NCBI GenBank assembly: GCA_034521575.1
Contig: JAXHMJ010000003.1
Location: forward strand, 1 to 64,000
Direction of reading: 5' to 3'
DNA: 64,000 bases
From: a candidate division KSB1 bacterium
GTDB taxonomy: Bacteria; Zhuqueibacterota; Zhuqueibacteria; Residuimicrobiales; Krinioviventaceae
The stretch's first letter is position 1; each line of letters starts with the position of its first letter. The position numbers and the translations under genes are program-made. Below the pieces are notes generated by a model. The model had not been told where the DNA came from. It saw nothing but the letters and a program-made list of their open reading frames with translations, and did not search any database. This document shows positions 56,749 through 64,000 of this stretch, one piece after another.

Positions 56749-57485
56749 ATGCTTGAATTGCAAAATGTCTCTTTGAAACGCGGAGACAGCACCATTATCA
56801 GAAAACATAGATCTTCGGGTGCATCCCAACGAAATACACAGTGTACTGGGCCGCAACGGCACCGGCAAGTCCACACTGGCTTATGTGATCATGGGACTGC
56901 CCGATTACAAACCGGATACCGGAAAAATCCTGTGGAAGGGAAAAGAAATCACCGGATTGTCCATCGCCGAACGCGCCAAGCTGGGTATTACCGTGGCCTG
57001 GCAGGAGCCGGCACGCTTTGGAAGGCATTTCGGTGCGTGATTATCTAAAGCTCGGCGTTTCAAACGGAAGCAAAGACAACCCCGAAACCTTGCTGGAACA
57101 GGTGGGCCTGGAATCGGAATTGTACCTGGACCGCTTTGTCGATGAAACCCTGAGCGGTGGCGAACGCAAACGCATTGAACTGGCCGCGGTCATGGCCATG
57201 ACACCCAGACTGGCGATTTTAGATGAACCCGATTCCGGTATTGATGCTTTGTCCATTGATTATATCAAAACCGTCATCCAGACCCTGGTGCGCCGCGGCG
57301 CGACGGTGCTGCTGATTACGCATCACGATGACGTCGCGTCCATCGCCGACCGGACTTCGGCGCTGTGCAGCGGCCGTATTCTGCGCACCGGCGATCCGGA
57401 AAAAGTCACCCGTATTTTCCGCAATCACTGTCAACCCTGCACCCATGTCAACGATCCGCGCGAGGAGGTGATACAGAATGTTTGA
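56749..57485 (+). pseudogene. sufC: Fe-S cluster assembly ATPase SufC, two frameshifts
   Basis: SufC drives Fe-S scaffold remodelling in the SUF complex. Pieces in three frames join into a normal ~245-residue ATPase: MLELQNVSLKRGDSTII, Walker A GRNGTGKST, the Q-loop VAWQEPARF, signature LSGGERKRIEL, Walker B LAILDEPDSGIDA and the switch LLITHHDD. Removing one A near 56797 restores TIIENIDLRV, and removing one G near 57023 restores PARFEGISVRDYL. Two clean single-base insertions in an essential gene indicate sequence error. ATG 56749 follows AAAGGAG. The end overlaps sufB by eight bases. Confidence 0.9.
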
Positions 57486-58428
57486 TTTTACCAGTGAATT
57501 TGAAGCCCTGGCCGAAGCCTACTCCGAAAGCGGCGGTGAAGTTCAGGATTTAAAAAACGATACCCACGGTCTCATACTGGTCAGCGGCAACGAAGTGCTT
57601 GGCACCAACGAGATCAAAGGGCTGCGTATGCAGTCCGAATCCATTCCGGATGGCATTCGCGCCAAAGTCACCGTAGAAAAAGACCATCATTTGCAGAATC
57701 CGGTGCACATGTGCTTTGGTGTGCTGCCGGAAAAAGGGGTGCAGAAAATCGAGGTCGAGTTTGACATCCAGGACAATGCCAGCGCCTCGTTTCTGGCGCA
57801 CTGTACGTTTCCCAAAGCGGTCAAAGTTCAGCATATCATGCACGGTGTGGCGCGCATCGGCAAAAAGGCGCATATGCAGTATCACGAAACCCATTACCAC
57901 GGCGCCGGCGGTGGGGTGGAGGTGCTGCCGGATATTAAAGTGTATGTGGACGAAGGCGGCCGCTATTCCACGACGTTTAAACTGGTCAAAGGCGCGGCCG
58001 GACGTGTGGATATCAAATATGATGCCTGGCTTAAAAAAGATGCAGTCGCGGAAATGTTTGCCAAAATTTACGGCAAAGGCTCGGATGATATCAAGATAAA
58101 AGAATCAATTTATCTGGACGGCGAAAACTCACGCGGACTGGCGGAGAGCCGTATTGTGGTTGCAGAAAAAGCCCGGGCTGAAGTGCTGGGCGAGATCGTC
58201 GGCACCGGCGAAAACTCGCGCGGACATGTGGACTGTACCGAGATTGTGCAGGGCAAAACCGCGATGGCTTCGGCTGTGCCGCGACTCAAGGTCGTGGACG
58301 AGACGTCGCATCTGACCCACGAAGCGGCGATCGGCAGTGTCGACAAAAAGCAAATCCAGACCCTGATGGCGCGCGGACTGGACGAACAGCAGGCCACAGA
58401 TATGATCGTCGGCGGACTCTTGAGATAA
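57478..58428 (+). CDS. SufB/SufD-family Fe-S scaffold protein (short form)
   Basis: The 316-residue protein matches the SufB/SufD beta-helix family: RAKVTVEKDHHLQNPVHMCFGV, HCTFPKAVKVQHIMHG, YHGAGGGVEVLPDIKVYVDEGGRY and VPRLKVVDETSHLTHEAAIGSVDKKQIQTLMARGLDEQQA, the last being the family's C-terminal block (split). It is shorter than proteobacterial SufB (~480) and resembles the minimal SufB-like partner of two-gene sufC-sufB operons in archaea and deep bacterial lineages. It overlaps sufC. No sufS, sufU or sufE is adjacent. Confidence 0.85.
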   Translation: MFDFTSEFEALAEAYSESGGEVQDLKNDTHGLILVSGNEVLGTNEIKGLRMQSESIPDGIRAKVTVEKDHHLQNPVHMCFGVLPEKGVQKIEVEFDIQDNASASFLAHCTFPKAVKVQHIMHGVARIGKKAHMQYHETHYHGAGGGVEVLPDIKVYVDEGGRYSTTFKLVKGAAGRVDIKYDAWLKKDAVAEMFAKIYGKGSDDIKIKESIYLDGENSRGLAESRIVVAEKARAEVLGEIVGTGENSRGHVDCTEIVQGKTAMASAVPRLKVVDETSHLTHEAAIGSVDKKQIQTLMARGLDEQQATDMIVGGLLR

Positions 58429-58557
58429 TATCGGTTCAGGGTTTGTCAGGATTCACGGGTTTTAGTTGGCTGCCTGACCGGAATAAGTTGTTGATCTTTT
58501 TCGTTTCATCTATCTTATGTAACTCGCAGTATTGAATACGGCAACAACGAGGTGGTT

Positions 58558-58927
58558 ATGAAAAAATCAGTGATCATGTGCACATGCCGATATACATCAC
58601 CGGAATTGAGCCGGATTGATTTCAATGAGGCTCAAGGACCGGCTGCACAAAGAATTTCCGGATGAAAAATTTTTACTGCATCCGGAATTGTGCGAAGAGA
58701 CCGGTGAGAATATGGTCAATGAGGTCAAGGGTGACGACGTTTTCTATATCACCCCGGCCTGCGGCGTTGAGAAACAGAGGCAGGAAATCCCGTCCACCTT
58801 TGAACATGGCGGCGTGTATCTGACCAAAGACAACTGGAATCCGGTTTCGCTGATTGGACTGAGCACGGAGGCGGCCTTTCAAATCATCAAAGACGCCATG
58901 CTGGAAAAAGCTGATTCTGATGATTAG
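58558..58927 (+). pseudogene. small HdrA-N-terminus-like protein, one frameshift
   Basis: ATG 58558 follows GAGGTGG and opens MKKSVIMCTCRYTSPELSRIDF. Near 58622-58632 the frame slips and continues RLKDRLHKEFPDEKFLLHPELCEETGENM, then DDVFYITPACGVEKQ. The order CTC, HPELCEETGE and xxAC matches the N-terminal region of heterodisulfide reductase HdrA-like proteins, which hold an iron-sulfur site in electron-bifurcating complexes. Here it would be a free-standing protein of about 120 residues with no flavin domain. It lies between sufB and an acetyltransferase-like gene. Function unknown; the resemblance is by motif only. Confidence 0.5.
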
Positions 58928-58974
58928 CAAATCCCGCCCTTGATTTATCATTTTTTGTTCCTTATCTTTTCATT

Positions 58975-59840
58975 ATGCAAAACATACAACCGGTTACTCT
59001 AAATCCGGGTGCGCATGCGCAAAGCGCCCGGAAATTCCTAAAATTTTACAATATTGACGAGCGTAAACGCGGTTTTAAAAGTCTGCGTGATATTCTCACA
59101 GCATTTTCCCGACTTCCGTATGAGAATCTGAGCAAAATCGTCAAACTGGAGCGCGATTACACGGCCCCGAACCGCATCCGCCTGCCGGAAGAAGTGATGC
59201 AAGGTCACGCCCGTCACCGGCTGGGCGGCACGTGCTTTTCCCTGACTTTTTTTCTCCAGTCTATTCTGGTGTATCTGGATTTCACCTGCTATCCGGTGAT
59301 CGCGCATATGAGCCGCATGCGCCATTCACACTGCGCTTTGATCATTGTGCGCGGAACCGAGCACTGGCTTGCCGATCCGGGGTATCTGTTGAATCAACCC
59401 ATGCGTCTGGATAAAGATTGCAGCCGCATGTACCGCACCCGCACACCGGTGTAGAGTTGCGGTTCTGTCAGGATGACGAGTATTATGAGGTGCATACGTT
59501 CAATCAGAATCAAATGAAATTCCGCTACCGCTTTCAGAATGTGCCGCAAAGTTCGGAGGAGTTTCTGGATCACTGGCTTGGGTCGTTCTACTGGCCGGGC
59601 ATGCGCGGTATGTGCCTGACCCGTGTCAATGACGAGGGCATGGTGTATGTGCACAATGATTACGTGCAGGTGCAGAACCTCAAAGGCAAACGCAAAGGAC
59701 ACGTCACGGATATCTATAAACTGGTAAAAGAGAATTTTCAGATCGCGCCCGACTGGGTTGAACGCGCTCAGCAAGCCATCCCGCGTATCATCCGACTGGG
59801 ACAAGAATACGGGTATTATTCAGATTCGGAGAAGGATTAA
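58975..59840 (+). pseudogene. arylamine N-acetyltransferase-like protein, one frameshift
   Basis: The NAT family uses a Cys-His-Asp triad to transfer acyl groups from CoA to amines. All three are present: Cys in HRLGGTCFSLTFFL, His in MRHSHCALIIV and Asp in HWLADPGYLLNQP. LRDILTAFSRLPYENLSKIV matches the family's N-terminal PFEN-like block. The frame slips near 59445-59455 and continues as HTGVELRFCQDDEYYEVH and FRYRFQNVPQSSEEFLDHW. Joined length is about 285. It is followed 3 bases later by a DUF4416 gene, suggesting a shared transcript. The substrate is unknown. Confidence 0.8.
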
Positions 59841-59843
59841 AAG

Positions 59844-60395
59844 ATGCAGCCGCAAAGCGTCACACCGGTGAAACTGATTTGCGGTGTTCTGTACAGTGAT
59901 GCGTCATTGTGCGAGCAGGCGCGTTCGCGCCTGGAATCGCTTTATGGTCGCGTAGATTACAAGAGCAAAGAGGTTGATTTTAATGTCACCGATTATTACG
60001 ATCCCGAAATGGGAACACCGATTGTGCGCCTGTTTTATTCGTTTCGGCAGCTGATCAGTCCCGGCGACCTCGCGCGTATCAAAATCGACTGCAACCGGAT
60101 CGAAGATGACCTGGCGCAGGACGGTCAACGCAAGGTCAATCTGGACCCCGGCTACCTGGATTACGACAAGTTTGTGCTCGCCTCTGCAAAGTACAACGGC
60201 CACAAAGTATACCTGGATCAGGGGATTTACGCCGACGTCACTCTGTTTTATCAAAAAGGCCGGTTCGATCCATCGCCGTACTGCTTTCCCGATTTCAAAG
60301 ACGGACGCTATGACGAGACCTTTCTACATATCCGCGCGCAGTACAAGGGGCAGCTGCGGAAATTGATGAGAAACGGGCGGGAAAAATCGGATTGA
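59844..60395 (+). CDS. DUF4416 family protein
   Basis: The 183-residue protein matches DUF4416: it opens with PVKLICGVLYSDASLCEQA, then FNVTDYYDPEMGTPIVRLFYSFRQLI, the conserved NLDPGYLDYDKFVLASAKYN and a YLDQGIYADVTLFYQKG block, ending with FPDFKDGRYDETFLHIR. The family is soluble, about 180 residues, common in anaerobic and deep-branching bacteria, and has no known function. It directly follows the acetyltransferase-like gene. Confidence 0.85.
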   Translation: MQPQSVTPVKLICGVLYSDASLCEQARSRLESLYGRVDYKSKEVDFNVTDYYDPEMGTPIVRLFYSFRQLISPGDLARIKIDCNRIEDDLAQDGQRKVNLDPGYLDYDKFVLASAKYNGHKVYLDQGIYADVTLFYQKGRFDPSPYCFPDFKDGRYDETFLHIRAQYKGQLRKLMRNGREKSD

Positions 60396-60473
60396 TTTTT
60401 TCTGTTTTTGGGAAAATTCAGCTCTGCATACATGTGGATAATAATCAAAGCATTGTTTTGTATGACCGGTCTT

Positions 60474-60930
60474 TAAGAGGGGGAGGTCTCCCCCTCGCTG
60501 CCCCGTGAGATAGGTGTTTAATGTAATAGTCGGGTAAAAGCGGTCGGGGTATTGTATTTATTTTTTTAACGAGGTTGCATGATCTCACAGGGCGGGGCAC
60601 CGCCTCACTAAACCGGCTTTGCAACAGCTGCCCTCTGCGGTCACACCGCAGATGATGTGATTTCCAATTCCCCTGTTCCCGCGCCCCGGTTTACCGGGCT
60701 GAACAACGCAGGCCGGCCGCTCGACTGCCTGTCTTCCGCTACCCCCTCTGTTTTCAGGACGTGCCGTGAGCCGCAGTCATGCGTTGGAATCTGTCCTTTG
60801 TCGTACTGCTCCCCGGCTGTGCGACAAATACAAAGGGCAGGGCTCGGCCTTTTGTCCCGCAGCTTTTGAGCCGTGCAGATCATGCAACGCGCAAAGCATA
60901 GACCCTTTCGGACCTGCCCATCCCCACCAT
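60474..60930 (+). repeat. dispersed long repeat, copy A
   Basis: About 455 bases nearly identical to copy B at 62403. It opens with AGAGGGGGAGG and CCCCGTGAGATAGGTGTTT, then GATCTCACAGGGCGGGGCACC, ATGATGTGATTTCCAATTCC, GCGCCCCGGTTTACCGGGC, and GCGACAAATACAAAGGGCAG, ending CATAGACCCTTTCGGACCTG. The open frames in it are shifted between copies by small indels, so it is not coding. A two-hairpin element follows directly at 60935. Copies A and B flank the ATPase gene as direct repeats. Confidence 0.85.
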
Positions 60931-60934
60931 TCTC

Positions 60935-60985
60935 GCTGCAAAATTTTATTTTGCAGCGCCATTGCCCGCGAAATTTTATTTTGCG
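60935..60985 (+). repeat. REP-like double hairpin, copy 1
   Basis: GCTGCAAAA-TTTTA-TTTTGCAGC is followed after 9 bases by CGCGAAA-TTTTA-TTTTGCG (one G-U pair). The spacing and layout match the elements at 62857 and 63581. The first stem differs from theirs by paired changes that keep the hairpin. It ends the long repeat copy A. Confidence 0.75.
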
Positions 60986-61234
60986 TCTGCCCTGTGTGTT
61001 GCGGACCTGCCGATGTGCTCCAGGTACTGAATTCTAAAGAGGAAAAAACCATATTTTTGTTCAGTGGAAAGACAATTTTGCAGCAGGCCAAAACGATATA
61101 AACAGACGTTGCTTTTTTTATGATGGACATGAATTTAGCATGATCGAAAAACACTTGATAGTTATCAAAATAATGTTTAATTTTGTCAATAAATTGACAG
61201 AATTATATTAAATATTGTCAAAAATAAATAAAAA

Positions 61235-62386
61235 ATGGATATTAATATGTATATACCTCGGAAGCAAATTGACAATATCCAGCGATTATTACAGCCGGGA
61301 AAAGTGCTGGTCATTTACGGGGCGCGGCGGGTGGGAAAGACGACTTTGCTCCGGAAATTTCTCGAAAACAGTCGATGGGATCAGAATAAATTGTTAATGG
61401 TCTATGGTGATGATATTGTTAGCCGGGAGTATCTGGAAAGCCAATCGATCCAAAAATTGCAGGATTTCGTAGGAAACCATTCGCTGTTGGTTATCGATGA
61501 GGCGCAGTATATAAAGAATGTTGGTTTGAATTTGAAGCTTTTGATTGATCATATCCCCGATCTTTGTATATTGGTGACCGGTTCTTCATCATTTGATCTG
61601 GCAAATGATATTGGTGAACCCTTGACCGGTAGAAAATATGTTCTTCGACTTTATCCTGTCGCACAGCTTGAATTGGCTCATAAGGAAAAAGTGCATGAGA
61701 CTCGAGCCAATTTAGAGACCAGATTGATCTATGGTTCATACCCGGAAGTTGTTATGATGCGGGATAATAAACTGCGTGAGCAATACCTGCAGGAATTGGT
61801 AAGAGATTATCTGTTCAAAGATATTCTCGAACTGGTAGGCATTCGGCACTCTAACAAACTGCTTCGTCTGTTGCAGCTGTTGGCATTTCAGATCGGTAAA
61901 GAAGTATCGTTGAATGAACTCGGAACTCATTTGGGCATGAGTAAAAATACAGTTGATAAATATCTTGATTTGCTGGAAAAGGTATTTGTCATTTATCGTC
62001 GAACAGGTTTTAGCCGCAATCCGAGAAAAGAAATTACAAAGAACCATCGATTTTATTTTTATGACACCGGTGTTAGAAATGCATGTATTCAGAATTTCAA
62101 TCCGATTCAATTGAGAAATGATAAAGGTATGCTTTGGGAAAATTACGTGCTGACAGAGCGTTTGAAACGTAACGACTATCTGAATCATCACGCCTCTTTT
62201 TATTTCTGGCGCACCTATGATCGCAACGAGATTGATCTTGTTGAAGAAGCGGGTGGAAAACTGAATGGCTATGAAATTAAATGGCAAAAAGGCAAGGGCA
62301 AGGCGCCGAAAAAGTGGCAAATGTTCTATCCGAATGCTGAATACTCGGTCGTTCATACGGAGAACTATATGAATTTTATTAGTTAA
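61235..62386 (+). CDS. AAA+ ATPase with DUF4143-type C-terminus
   Basis: The 383-residue protein has an N-terminal ATPase with Walker A YGARRVGKTTLL and Walker B LLVIDEAQYIKN, then sensor-like LCILVTGSSSFDL and TGRKYVLRLYPV. The C-terminal DUF4143 part has a winged-helix-like VSLNELGTHLGMSKNTVDKYLDLLEKVFVI, and a nuclease-like core with LWENYVLTERLKR and the YDRNEIDLVEE plus GYEIKWQKGK elements (D/E-x-K layout). Such proteins are widespread, mobile, and of unsettled function. It lies alone between two long direct repeats, suggesting recent insertion. The upstream region is AT-rich, unlike the GC-rich repeats. Confidence 0.85.
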   Translation: MDINMYIPRKQIDNIQRLLQPGKVLVIYGARRVGKTTLLRKFLENSRWDQNKLLMVYGDDIVSREYLESQSIQKLQDFVGNHSLLVIDEAQYIKNVGLNLKLLIDHIPDLCILVTGSSSFDLANDIGEPLTGRKYVLRLYPVAQLELAHKEKVHETRANLETRLIYGSYPEVVMMRDNKLREQYLQELVRDYLFKDILELVGIRHSNKLLRLLQLLAFQIGKEVSLNELGTHLGMSKNTVDKYLDLLEKVFVIYRRTGFSRNPRKEITKNHRFYFYDTGVRNACIQNFNPIQLRNDKGMLWENYVLTERLKRNDYLNHHASFYFWRTYDRNEIDLVEEAGGKLNGYEIKWQKGKGKAPKKWQMFYPNAEYSVVHTENYMNFIS

Positions 62387-62402
62387 TGTTTTATTTGAAT
62401 GT

Positions 62403-62850
62403 AAAGAGGGGGAGGTTTCCCCCTCGCTGCCCCGTGAGATAGGTGTTTGATGTAATAGTCGGGTAAAAGCGGTCGGGGTATTTTATTTATTTTTTTCAAC
62501 GAGGTTGCATGATCTCACAGGGCGGGGCACCACCTCGCTAAACCGGCTTTGCAACAGCTCCCCTCTGCGGTCACACAGCAGATGATGTGATTTCCAATTC
62601 CCCTGTTCCCGCGCCCCGGTTTACCGGGCTGAACAACGCAGCCTGGCCGCCTGTTTTCCGCTGCCCCCTCTGTTTTCAGGACGTGCCGTGAGCCGCGGTC
62701 ATGCGTTGGAATCCGTCCTTTGTCGTACTGCTCCCCGGCTGTGCGACAAATACAAAGGGCAGGGCTCGGCCTTTTGTCCCGCAGCTTTGGAGCCGTGCAG
62801 ATCATGCAACGCGCAAAGCATAGACCCTTTCGGACCTGCCGATACCCATC
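62403..62850 (+). repeat. dispersed long repeat, copy B
   Basis: Direct copy of the 60474-60930 sequence, differing by scattered substitutions and small indels; for example the CGACTGCC segment of copy A is missing within GGCCGCCTGTTTTCCG. It starts 17 bases after the ATPase stop. It ends in the double hairpin at 62857, which is followed by the tail of the transposase gene. Confidence 0.85.
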
Positions 62851-62856
62851 CTTCTC

Positions 62857-62907
62857 GTTGGAAAATTTCATTTTGGAACGGGATTGTATGCGAAACTATT
62901 GTTTCGC
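62857..62907 (+). repeat. REP-like double hairpin, copy 2
   Basis: GTTGGAAAA-TTTCA-TTTTGGAAC (two mismatches near the base) is followed by GCGAAAC-TATT-GTTTCGC, a perfect 7-bp stem. It lies about 40 bases beyond the 3' end of the transposase gene, in the same orientation as copies 1 and 3. Confidence 0.75.
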
Positions 62908-62948
62908 GTCTGTTGTACGTGCATTGGTCTGCCCATCCTTTGATGAAT

Positions 62949-63488
62949 TCAAAACCCCCAATCCCTCTCAACATAAATAATCGACTCGTCCTCTGTAAAA
63001 TAATTTCGCGCCGAACTGTACACCCAGTGCTCCGGCTGCTGCACATACCCCCGCTCGACTGGATTTCTGTGAATATATTCGATTTTCTGACGCATCATGT
63101 CCGGAGACTGCATATATTTCGGATGCATACCCTCCTGCCAGACCTGATACCGGCTTTCAGTTTTGTACGCCTTTTTGTAAAATTTTAGTTGATTCAAGAG
63201 CCAGGTCATCTGATCCAACTCGAGCTGTTTGATAATGGCTTTTGACGTAAACTTGCGGAACGACGCGACAACCGATCTCAAGTTTTCCGCTGCAGCAACG
63301 AGGTGCAGATGATTGTCCAGAATGACATAGGCATACAATTCCAGATTTTTATACTTCATGCAATAGTTCAGAGAATCAATGATAATTTCAAAATAGCGGC
63401 GTTTGGTAAACACCGGCAGCCATTCGACTATGGTGGATGTGAGAAAATAAATACCTTCATCCGTCAGGATTTTATAGCGATCCCGCAT
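62949..63488 (-). CDS. REP-associated tyrosine transposase (Y1/HUH type)
   Basis: The 179-residue protein has the HUH motif in LDNHLHLVAAAENL and the late catalytic Tyr region (IEYIHRNPVERGYVQQPEHWVYSSARNY, split). The N-terminus GIYFLTSTIVEWLPVFTK is typical of IS200-like Y1 transposases of the RAYT branch, which are single-copy genes that mobilise REP palindromes. ATG is 63486-63488 with GGGGACACC upstream. Double-hairpin elements flank it on both sides (62857 and 63581), the arrangement expected for a RAYT with its REP substrates. Confidence 0.85.
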   Translation of the reverse strand: MRDRYKILTDEGIYFLTSTIVEWLPVFTKRRYFEIIIDSLNYCMKYKNLELYAYVILDNHLHLVAAAENLRSVVASFRKFTSKAIIKQLELDQMTWLLNQLKFYKKAYKTESRYQVWQEGMHPKYMQSPDMMRQKIEYIHRNPVERGYVQQPEHWVYSSARNYFTEDESIIYVERDWGF

Positions 63489-63580
63489 GGGTGTCCCCTT
63501 TTGTTTTCTGATTCTATTATTTTTTATTATTGCAAAAGAATCTACAAACAGTCTCTCCGCACAATCTCACACTTTTACTC

Positions 63581-63630
63581 GTTCCAAAATTTCATTTTGG
63601 AACGGGCCTGTCCGCGAACCTGTGTTTCGC
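63581..63630 (+). repeat. REP-like double hairpin, copy 3
   Basis: GTTCCAAAA-TTTCA-TTTTGGAAC is a perfect 9-bp stem, followed by GCGAA-CCTGTGT-TTCGC. It lies upstream of the transposase start codon. The three copies share the CTC before the first stem and GTNTGTNNTGTG-like bases after the second. Confidence 0.75.
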
Positions 63631-63671
63631 GTTTGTCTTGTGCGCAGAGACTTTGTTAAAACTTGATAATT

Positions 63672-63995
63672 TTATGATATATTTGATTTTATAGAACCAT
63701 CTCTATGTTTCTTGATGTGTTTATTTTTAAACACTGCTTCATTTCTCATTTCGAACATCTGCCAATTCGCTTTATAGCGTCCTATATTTTTTGTTGGCTT
63801 TAACACTTCAGCGAGTCGTGGACCATTTTCTTCAGCCAAAGCCCGCTTCGCAGTCCATGTTGAGCCACAGCTTTTACATAACACCTCAATTTCCTCAATA
63901 GATCGTTTTAGTGTGAATTTTATATTTTTGCTATCACATACTGGACAGCAAAATCCGTAAAATTTAGCCAGAGATTTAATGTTTTCGGCTGTCAC
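63672..63995 (-). CDS. zinc-ribbon protein of unknown function, possibly partial
   Basis: The frame is 107 residues if GTG 63993-63995 is the start; it stays open toward the window edge, so the true start may lie outside. It has a four-cysteine zinc ribbon: CPVC in FCCPVCDSKNIKF and CKSC in VLCKSCGSTWTA. The rest is basic (KNKHIKKHRDGSIKSN at the end) with no recognised domain. It could bind nucleic acid. It is near the transposase, in an accessory region. Confidence 0.5.
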   Translation of the reverse strand: MTAENIKSLAKFYGFCCPVCDSKNIKFTLKRSIEEIEVLCKSCGSTWTAKRALAEENGPRLAEVLKPTKNIGRYKANWQMFEMRNEAVFKNKHIKKHRDGSIKSNIS

Positions 63996-64000
63996 TAGTT

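Noticed and set aside
60657-61154. Open frames inside the long repeats on both strands
   Set aside because: Corresponding frames in copies A and B are disrupted by small indels, and composition follows the palindromes rather than codons.

Overview
The window looks like a chromosomal contig from a Gram-negative bacterium of the Fibrobacterota-Chlorobiota-Bacteroidota (FCB) neighbourhood, plausibly a Calditrichota/KSB1-like lineage. The outer membrane is indicated by Kdo synthesis and Lpt transport genes and by a patatin/Omp85-type protein. Four secreted proteins end in the YPNPFNP-type C-terminal sorting domain typical of that neighbourhood. The 16S rRNA ends in an intact anti-Shine-Dalgarno sequence and many genes have clear GGAG-type sites. 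I could not run a 16S search, so the phylum is an inference.

Layout. 0.35-8.4 kb holds decayed accessory genes: a GH92 mannosidase, a vapC-type toxin with antitoxin remnant, a SNF2 helicase and a large Ig-like secreted protein. 8.4-14.2 kb is a minus-strand block: a desulforedoxin-like mini protein, rfbC, pyrimidine-nucleoside phosphorylase, a glycosyltransferase-like protein, an OPT transporter and a phosphodiesterase. 14.5-18.7 kb is plus strand: greA behind a leader terminator, an isochorismatase, trxB, sat and cysC. 18.7-24.5 kb is a complete rRNA operon with tandem promoters, 16S, five tandem tRNA-like units, tRNA-Ile, 23S, 5S and a terminator. 24.5-39.1 kb is intact and densely packed: a patatin/barrel protein, gatC, kdsB-pyrG-kdsA-kdsD-lptC-lptA-lptB-rpoN-hslV-hslU and argF. 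39.4-45.6 kb is a cluster of secreted proteins, including a clan GH-A-like hydrolase and a tail-fibre-like repeat protein.

45.8-49.4 kb carries a flavodoxin/ferredoxin protein, an FMN split-barrel protein and a YyaL/DUF255 protein. 49.5-52.2 kb is gene-poor: tRNA-Arg followed by two degenerate copies on a 136-bp period, a coiled-coil membrane protein and a dispersed repeat. 52.2-60.4 kb carries rlmD, an IclR regulator with kduI and kduD (unsaturated uronate catabolism), sufC-sufB, an HdrA-N-terminus-like small protein, an arylamine N-acetyltransferase-like protein and a DUF4416 protein. 60.4-64 kb is a repeat island: two long direct repeats flank a DUF4143-type ATPase, followed by a REP-associated tyrosine transposase between double-hairpin REP-like elements.

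Most notable are the two tRNA-derived tandem arrays. The tRNA-Ile array lies upstream of its gene and keeps the 5' half. The tRNA-Arg array lies downstream and keeps the 3' half plus its terminator. More than a dozen conserved genes, including sat, sufC and the phosphorylase, are broken by one or two single-base indels, several in homopolymers. Much of this breakage is probably sequence error in a draft assembly, whereas the 0.35-8.4 kb genes carry more lesions and may be partly truly decayed.
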